Shown piece after piece: positions 57,442 to 64,000 of a stretch of 64,000 nt of DNA. The DNA is from Sanderia malayensis (taxonomy: Eukaryota > Cnidaria > Scyphozoa > Semaeostomeae > Pelagiidae), in NCBI GenBank assembly GCA_013076295.1, contig RQOL01000658.1, forward strand, positions 4,657,836-4,721,835, in the 5' to 3' direction. The translations under genes and the position numbers were made by a program. Position 1 is the first letter of the stretch, and every line of letters begins with the position of its first letter. The notes under the pieces are model-generated. The model searched no databases, had not been told where the DNA came from, and saw nothing but the letters and a program-made list of their open reading frames with translations.

Positions 57442-57956
57442 CTGGATAAACGCCTGATTTCAATTCATATGCCACACGATAATTTTTGTCACAGTAATAG
57501 CATTCCCAATGTCGATATCAGCCAATGTAAGGTCATCACAAAGGAAAGGAAGGCATAGTTTCCCTGGGCTATATTTATTGTTGTATTCCATTACAGAATA
57601 TCTACAAAAAGGCAAGAGCTATAATTGTCGGGCTTCAAATCAAATGTTTGAGGGCCAAAGTAAATTTCTGTGTAAATGGGTAAAATGTCAAAAAAGTGGA
57701 AAACTACACAAAATAAAATTCAAAACAAGTAGCTACTCGATTTTTAAAGATTTTGCTTTATTCAAGAAATGAAAATTGAAATGCATACCTGAAAACAAGC
57801 AATTGAAATTCCATGATTAACAAATTAGATATGGTGTATTTCCGTTATGCATTCGATCCAAAAAACACGTGGAAAAAGAAGTTTCAATGCGACAACGAGG
57901 CCTCTTGCTCTCTAAGTCAAGGTTTGGAGTCAGGGATTGGCAGCCATCTCAATAAA
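57442..57956 (-). pseudogene. AIMP2-derived pseudogene fragment (D' copy)
   Basis: Exon-like pieces 57442-57601 and one ending at 57789, offset 41391 from those in D, with the same stops. The decay predates the block duplication. Confidence 0.7.
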
Positions 57957-59079
57957 ACGATAAGGCCATCGATAAAGGCTCTTGGTTTAATACTTACATA
58001 TTTTTATTTATCTTTATTATTTATCCAAAAGCATTAAAATGTAAACATAGTAAGTGAAGCATGTCGAATAAGACAAATCAGCTTCTCCTTGGCTACAGTT
58101 GAAAATTTCTTCTGGCAATCTGGACAGACTTTCTTCAGATGTTATGATAAAGGGAATCTTTACGTAATATTTACCTTCACGCGTGACATAAAAAGCTACC
58201 AATTCAATCAACCGTTGTTTATCTGCGCCGTTATGAATAAACTCCTGCCAGTGCCAATTACCTCCCTTGTGATAAACTTTGATCAACACCTGTTACGTGA
58301 ACCTTGGCTTCAAGTCCAGCTCTCTTTCTCCACACGAAGTTCGTTTCAAATATTTACCGTCAACAATCCGTTCATTACATAATGCTGCATTGCATGCCGT
58401 TATTCTCTTCCACAAGCACGACCAGTGAAGCCAGTTATCTTTCCATATAATAATGGCAACATTGCATAGTCACGGGAAGGGAGTGCTGGGGAATCATTTT
58501 GCGTGCAAACGTTTGCCAAAAAACGTACTGCTATCTTGTATTTTTGCGAGTCTCAATGTATTTTGTGAAGGATTGTAGAAAATTCCATCCCACACCAGAA
58601 ATTTGCCCGCATAATTCAAATCACAAACTTATGTGGGTTACAGGGCCACAGGAAACTTGATGTTTACACCCGAAAACGGAACATGTCCATTTTCACTTAC
58701 GACTGAGGTTTATCTTGGCCAAACATATGTTTTTCAATCCTGGTTTGTTGGAAATCCTTCCAGAATTCATCGTATACTTTCAAGGGGCACACTAGCAAAG
58801 ATTTGCTTCCGAAGTCGGGTTGACTTTTTATTCACAACTTTGTAATATTTACATGATTGTTTTTGTTCATAACCAGTCTGTTCGGTTTTAGTTTCCTAAT
58901 CAACATTCCAAACGTGTGCTTTCAGCATTATTTATTTATATTATTCTAATTTCATATGCTTTGCTGTTGTTTCAGTGGTTTCTTGTCATTGATGTTATAT
59001 GTTAATAATATGCACTCGCTACTAGAGCTCATGATAGGACAACATCAAATGTTGCCCAACAATGATGTTATACACGCAT
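57957..59079. other. Non-genic stretch in block D'
   Basis: Counterpart of 16566-17692, with the same weak transposon-protein relic frames and no gene. Confidence 0.3.
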
Positions 59080-59160
59080 TTTTGTGGCTACTGCCTCGAT
59101 GAAGAGGCGTAGCCACTATGCTATCGTCTTGAGTGAGTGAGTGAGTGAGTGAGTGAGTGA
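59080..59160. repeat. Hairpin plus (GAGT)n microsatellite (D' copy)
   Basis: Same hairpin as 17693-17725. The GAGT run (59131-59160) is one unit shorter than in D. Confidence 0.55.
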
Positions 59161-60314
59161 AAGAAATTCGTTAATCACGAGGATTCTCGGTTTTTTCATC
59201 GTTAACGATTCTCGGTAACTATTGGCAGTATTTGTTCATTGTAGGTCATCGTGTATTCTAGTTTTATTTATTACTACCTATTCTAGTTTATTTTCCGATT
59301 ATTGTTTGCTTTAAAGAATATAAAGCAAAAAGACATAATGATTTGATGGTTAATAGTCTTTATTTAGGTAATTGCTCGTTTTCATCGACATTGCCAAGGA
59401 AAATCGTGTCTCTCGACAAAAGGCCGACAAAAGGCCGACTGGCCGAATCGTCAACGTCAAGTCAAATTTCCAAACGCTCACGGTGGAAGAATTCCTTTTC
59501 GAAGACGTGAAATCTCAATTAATTTTCTATTTGGTACCAGAAAATAACCAAGGTCAAAGCCGCAGCAGTCTTCGATTTTTTGTTTCTCTTGATTTTGTCA
59601 AGACTTTTTTCAAAAGATTTCATCGAAGTGGCCTAAGTTGTTATCAGCTTATCGTAATATGCGAAAAATTTCGCATCGAGCGAAAAATTCGAAAATTCGT
59701 TTCAGGATGCTTAAATTTTATCAGAAATTCAGAATCACTATTTATTGGGGACTATTAATCCTGTGACTGGTAACAAATTTATATTTTCATGAAAATATGT
59801 GGTTTTTCGTAGTTAAAAGAAAATCGTTGAAATATCATCACGAAAGGGGCATTCCCCTCGTGGTTTCTGCAAAAAGCAAACAAGTGTGGAATAAAATATC
59901 TCCGAACGATGGGGACTCCCATCATTCTTTTCAAGTTTCCTTGCATTTTGGGCAGTCAGCTCCCCCCTTTGAATTTGCTGATTTCATTGATTTTAACAGC
60001 ATTTTGGGCAGTTTTGCTAGAAATTTTGAAAAATTTGACCCTTTTGCCTTTTATCAGAATTAGCAATTACCCAGTTGTTAAGTTGTATGCTTTGATCAGA
60101 AATTTTTTTAAAACGTTTTAATCAAATTCACTTTTTATCTCATTTGTCATTCCTTTTTGTCAAATAGTTAGAGCCTTGATACCCCATTTCTTTTTCAATG
60201 ATGCCCCCATGTCCCCCCGATTATGCTCAACAGTGTTCGGAAAGCACTATTCTGGTGTTAGTTTTGAGTGTTAGTTAGCTTGTGCAGTAGCCACATGCAG
60301 TCCTTGACTGCCTA
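59161..60314. other. Non-genic stretch in block D'
   Basis: Counterpart of 17775-18927. No gene supported. Confidence 0.35.
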
Positions 60315-60714
60315 TTTTTTTTATAAGGAACCGTTTATAAGGAGCCTACATGTAGAAGGTCAAAAAACTTAAGGAACTTTTGCTACTAAAGGCCAAATCA
60401 CTAAGGAACTTTTTAATTTTGAATATATTTATATTTCCGCACAATTTACAATTAGGAAGCCGGTTCCATTGATTTTCAATACTTTTACATTATATGAAGC
60501 TTCTTCGTGTTTTTACCTGTTATCTTTTCACAAGTTTATAGCAAAACGTTGAATTTAAATGCTTTTCTTGCGTCTGTACTAATTATGTTCATTAAATGGG
60601 AACTTAATATTAAGGAACTATTAAAGACCTTTTAGAACTACAAAGTGGTCAAAAGAGGTCTCAAAATAAGGAACTTAAAGAACTAGGCCCAAGCTAGGTT
60701 CCTTATAAAAAAAG
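60315..60714. mobile_element. MITE-like element with terminal inverted repeats (D' copy)
   Basis: Same TTTTTTATAAGGAACC ends as the element at 18928-19327. Confidence 0.6.
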
Positions 60715-61053
60715 CGTGTAAGACGTAGTAAGTGACGAAAATCTATAAGAAATAGGTTTAAACCCTTATGGATTTTGGGTCATTCGTGAGTCAATTAGAA
60801 GTTGTTCCCTTTCTTAAAGACTCTAGCTTTTACAGATTTGTAAATAGTGGAATACGAGGTCAACGACATCGTGTGATGTCACATTCCCCGTTTTCTTACT
60901 ATCCGTTCCCCGTTTCCTGATTTCCTTATAAATTATTGAGTTATGAAAATTGTGAGCGATGATGAAATTTGATTGATTGCACAATGGTGGTCTTGTATTT
61001 ATTATATAAAACCAATACAAAAAAGTTAAATTACTTTAAAGGAAGATATAGGC
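60715..61053. other. End of block D' and leader of paralogue 3
   Basis: Block D' ends at 61037. The next 16 bases (AAAGGAAGATATAGGC) are shared with the leader of paralogue 2. Any core promoter of paralogue 3 must therefore lie in block D' sequence. Confidence 0.4.
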
Positions 61054-63178
61054 ATGAAACGAACAAGATTCCATCTACTTAGTCATCATAACTATGCATT
61101 ACTTTGCATGTTATCGTTGGTAATTGTTGCAGATGAAGAACATTCGAGTACAAAGCGTGCTGCATTTTCTATTGCACAATCAGAAGATGCAACTACGTCA
61201 AGAGTTGTAGTTGCAAGCTTACAATCACAAAGCGATTTAGCATGCTCTCAAAAATGTCTCCGAAATGAAAAGTGCAAATTCAAGATATATCATGTTGAAA
61301 CAAAGAAATGTGAATTGCTGGCATCCATTTATGAAGAAGATTTCAACAAAGAAAAAGCAATACCATTCAAGAAAGAAAAGATCTTAACCAAGGTAAGCCA
61401 AATAAAACTAATTGCTTAGAGTTTTTGTATGTCAGATAAGTAACAAGATTAAGGTGGATATCCATCTATTTGTGTCGACATAAATGCTTGCGCCTCACTC
61501 AATTCTAACTATAACAAGGAAATGTATCATCATTTTAGAAAAATGTTTTGTGTAAATCAGAATCAAGCACTGGTTGCAATGAAAATTGCGAGTGTGTTCA
61601 AATATGGCGATTTGGAGAGTCGATATACACTTGCAACTGCACCAAACAAGGTAATAATTTTTTAGTATCTTCTGGAACAAAGTTAAAATTAAAAGGAGAA
61701 ATTAATTACACACCTTTTTATAAAAACCGTCCATAAGAAGTCAACCCCTATCCATACTCTCACTCTGAAAATGCTGGAAAAAGGACACAGGGTTTCTTAG
61801 AAAGAACTTAACTCAGACCTCTTTCTTAAAGTTCATTATTTTAGAACCTGTTTTGACCAAATTGCAGTACTAAAAGTATTTTGATAGTTATACACCAGTC
61901 CCCAATATTTTACCGCCTGGTATTCTTACTGCCAAAAAGCTATTTGGGAAATCTGGGAAGTATATTTCTCTAAAATTCCAATGTGGTATATTAACAAAAC
62001 ATTAATTTGGAACCACCATAAGCATGCTATGAATGTGCATCTTTTTTCGAAATCCAAATTGTTATGTTGTGCTCATAAAATATTGGCCGAAGTTTCCAAT
62101 AAAAGACACCAATCCGATATTTTTGGACATTAATGTAGACGCAGAAAACTATTGAAATTTTGGCCCAAAATAAAGCCAGATGCTCGAATAAGGCAAGAAA
62201 AAAGTTTAACTGGAGAGTAAAAAGTGCACATATGTGTTTGAAAGGTTATTTAGGGACTTTGTCTTTATTAATATACATTGTAAGGTGGTCTATAGCCCAA
62301 TAGAAATATTCGACAAAGCAAGGGAAAATTATTATGTAATTCGTTTTTCAAAGAAGGCACGAAAACTTTATGAAAAGGTCGCTTTAAATCTTGGAGGTCT
62401 TATGTTATCCTCTTCAATAATATGGTCCACACGATTATGTAAATCTTATACAAAAGAGAGCACGTTAGACATTTAATTTTTAAGAAACCCTAAGAAAATC
62501 GTTTAAGAAAATCAAGGAAAAATATTGAAAACACACAACTACTCCGGAGGTTAGTTTTTTTTTACAAAATGTGCATCTTTCTTCTAAACGTTACTCTCCA
62601 TTGCAGGTGTCTACAAAACATGCAAAGAAGGACTGAATAAAAACGAACGGCAACAAGGGATATATGCCATAAAACCAAGTGGTTTGCAGAAAGAAATAAA
62701 AGTTGAATGCATGAGGGCGTTAAAGGGGAATTCATATCTCGTGCTTCATCACGACAGTGAATTATTAACTCAAGTTCAAGGATACCAAACTCCAGGATCA
62801 TACGTTAAAAATTTTACGTATGAATTCGACCTGAATACAATCATATCAATTATCAAACAATCACGTTATTGCAAACAGCACGTAAGGGCTGATTGCTATA
62901 ACGCATACCTGACTGGATATACTTGGATAAAAGACCGAATTGGTAGAAAGCTGGATTGGGGTGGTGGGCCTATCAACTCCACTGGTTGCGCATGCGGAAT
63001 AACAAACAGCTGCGTAGACAAAAACGAAAAATGCAATTGTGATAAGAATGATTTCAATTGGCGTGTAGATGAAGGAGATGTTAAAGATAAAAATGTCTTG
63101 CCAATAACGGGTATAGCAGTTGGTCATTCCTTTGAACATTTTCGCTACACAGTAGGACCTTTACTTTGCAAACTTTAA
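61054..63178 (+). CDS. Paralogue 3: intact secreted PAN / EGF-like / neurexin-type fibrinogen-like protein
   Basis: Exons 61054-61392, 61539-61650 and 62607-63178 (phases 0 and 1) give 340 residues. Residues 1-30 are a signal peptide (LLCMLSLVIVADEE). About 60-95 is a PAN/apple-like core (CSQKCLRNEKCKF, CELL). About 114-151 is a six-Cys EGF-like exon (VCKSESSTGCNENCECVQIW). About 151-340 is a fibrinogen-like domain of the contactin-associated/neurexin IV type: EFDLNTIISIIKQSRYC, GYTWIKDRIGRKLDWGGG, GCACGITNSCVDKNEKCNC, LPITGIAVG, YTVGPLLC. There is no transmembrane segment, so it should be secreted. As far as I recall, coral proteins of this architecture are annotated as skeletal organic matrix proteins of unknown function; a matrix or adhesion role is inference. 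Intron 2 has about 490 bp (62063-62555) absent from paralogue 2. Confidence 0.88.
62063..62555. other. Insertion in intron 2 of paralogue 3
   Basis: The introns of paralogues 2 and 3 align up to ATCCAAATTGT (30658 and 62062) and again near the acceptor. The roughly 490-bp stretch between is unique to paralogue 3. It has an open frame at 62234-62476 without a known domain and no clear terminal repeats. Confidence 0.5.
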
Positions 63179-64000
63179 GCCCTGCACCATCAGAAGACTA
63201 ATAGAAAGACCAGCCTTGAAAATCTTACTAAACAACAGAATAACTACTTTAAAGAGCTCCGAGTTTCATGTTTTTACAATCATCAGGTGCATCGAATATT
63301 TGAATGAAACATTCAACCACACCAGGTTGCAAGGAACACATACCAGTTTTAAATATTAATCAATTAATTGCAGTGTTTCCTATTAAAACTTGCTTTGATG
63401 CACACATTTATTTAAAATATTCAATATAACGTTTAACAAATATGTCACCTATAGATTGAATGATATTCAGCATTCCAATTAAGTTTGATTAAAAGAGCAC
63501 AGTTGATCATTTATTCAAGCGTTATAAATAAAGCCCCTATCGCCAAAAACTTTGGACGAAATGTTCTCAAACATTATCTATTGTAAACCAAAAATTATAT
63601 AATCTAAACCTATATCGCTAAAAAGTCAAGATAATTACAGGGAGTCTGTTTGTTTTGAAAAGTATAAGGTTTTCTTCAAGTCATAGAAAATGTGCGTGTT
63701 TTTCATTGAAAAAATTGGACATTTGCCCATGATGAACAAACGATGGTGAACAGTTTCGGTCGTCCTTTCCATGATCCACTTCAAAAACTTTTGTGAAAAT
63801 TAATACAATCTAATCTAAAATATACCTAAACGTGAAAATTTATGAAATTTTGAGCTTATTTCTGCTCAAGAAATTCGATTTACCGTTGACATTGGTACAC
63901 TTTTTGCATAAAAATATTAGTTTTTTGCGGAGCCTTTTTCCCAAGACAGGATTGTTTGGAAACCAGGCCATTTGGCAAAACTATAGAGATAGGATATAAC
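63179..64000. other. 3' flank of paralogue 3
   Basis: 63179-63480 matches the flank of paralogue 1 (25964-26250). The last 60 bases match 28545-28830 with a deletion and run into the inverted-repeat element seen at 28805. No gene seen. Confidence 0.45.

Larger units (their letters stand above)
45246..61037 (+). repeat. Segmental duplication block D' (right copy)
   Basis: Direct copy of 3863-19650. Here only one diverged SINE-like unit remains at the left edge (about 45330-45400). The right edge falls 16 bases before the ATG of the intact secreted-protein paralogue. The coiled-coil gene is uninterrupted in this copy. Confidence 0.95.

Overview
The window is nuclear DNA of an invertebrate animal. 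Genes are split by short GT-AG introns, the intergenic DNA is AT-rich, and transposons of several classes are dense. The PAN / EGF-like / neurexin-type fibrinogen-like secreted genes are of a kind I know from corals and sea anemones, so a cnidarian (probably an anthozoan) is my best guess. That is inference; no rRNA or mitochondrial marker is present.

Layout. (1) 1-1262 is the 3' end of a coiled-coil gene. (2) 2280-4012 holds two oppositely oriented tandem arrays of one tRNA-derived SINE-like unit. (3) 3863-19650 (block D) and 45246-61037 (block D') are a near-identical direct duplication of about 15.8 kb. Each block carries a 5'-truncated LINE, a six-exon COQ7 gene, a nine-exon gene for a giant charged coiled-coil protein, a decayed AIMP2 fragment and small inverted-repeat elements. 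The coiled-coil gene is open for 2020 codons in D' but carries five single-base deletions in D. (4) 19648-25470 is a complete tyrosine-recombinase retrotransposon on the minus strand (gag, RT/RNase H, recombinase) with split direct repeats. It abuts D on the left and a gene fragment on the right. (5) Three paralogues of the PAN-EGF-fibrinogen-like gene follow: a truncated one (25471-25963), one with an in-frame stop (29596-31327) and an intact one (61054-63178). (6) AIMP2, a scaffold of the multi-tRNA-synthetase complex, lies on the minus strand at 32103-35107. Its introns hold TA-flanked inverted-repeat transposon remnants. (7) Two 2327-bp Mutator-like elements in opposite orientation (35582-37908 and 41805-44131) flank a 3.9-kb segment with a small secreted-protein gene. 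Their 9-bp target duplications are exchanged, which shows that the segment between them was inverted.

The most informative structures are mobile-element scars: the swapped target duplications, the recombinase retrotransposon at the edge of a gene truncation, and the large duplication whose ends coincide with a repeat array and with that element. Host genes recognised with confidence are COQ7 (ubiquinone synthesis) and AIMP2; the secreted and coiled-coil proteins are described without an assigned function. All comparisons are by eye, and no percent identity was computed.
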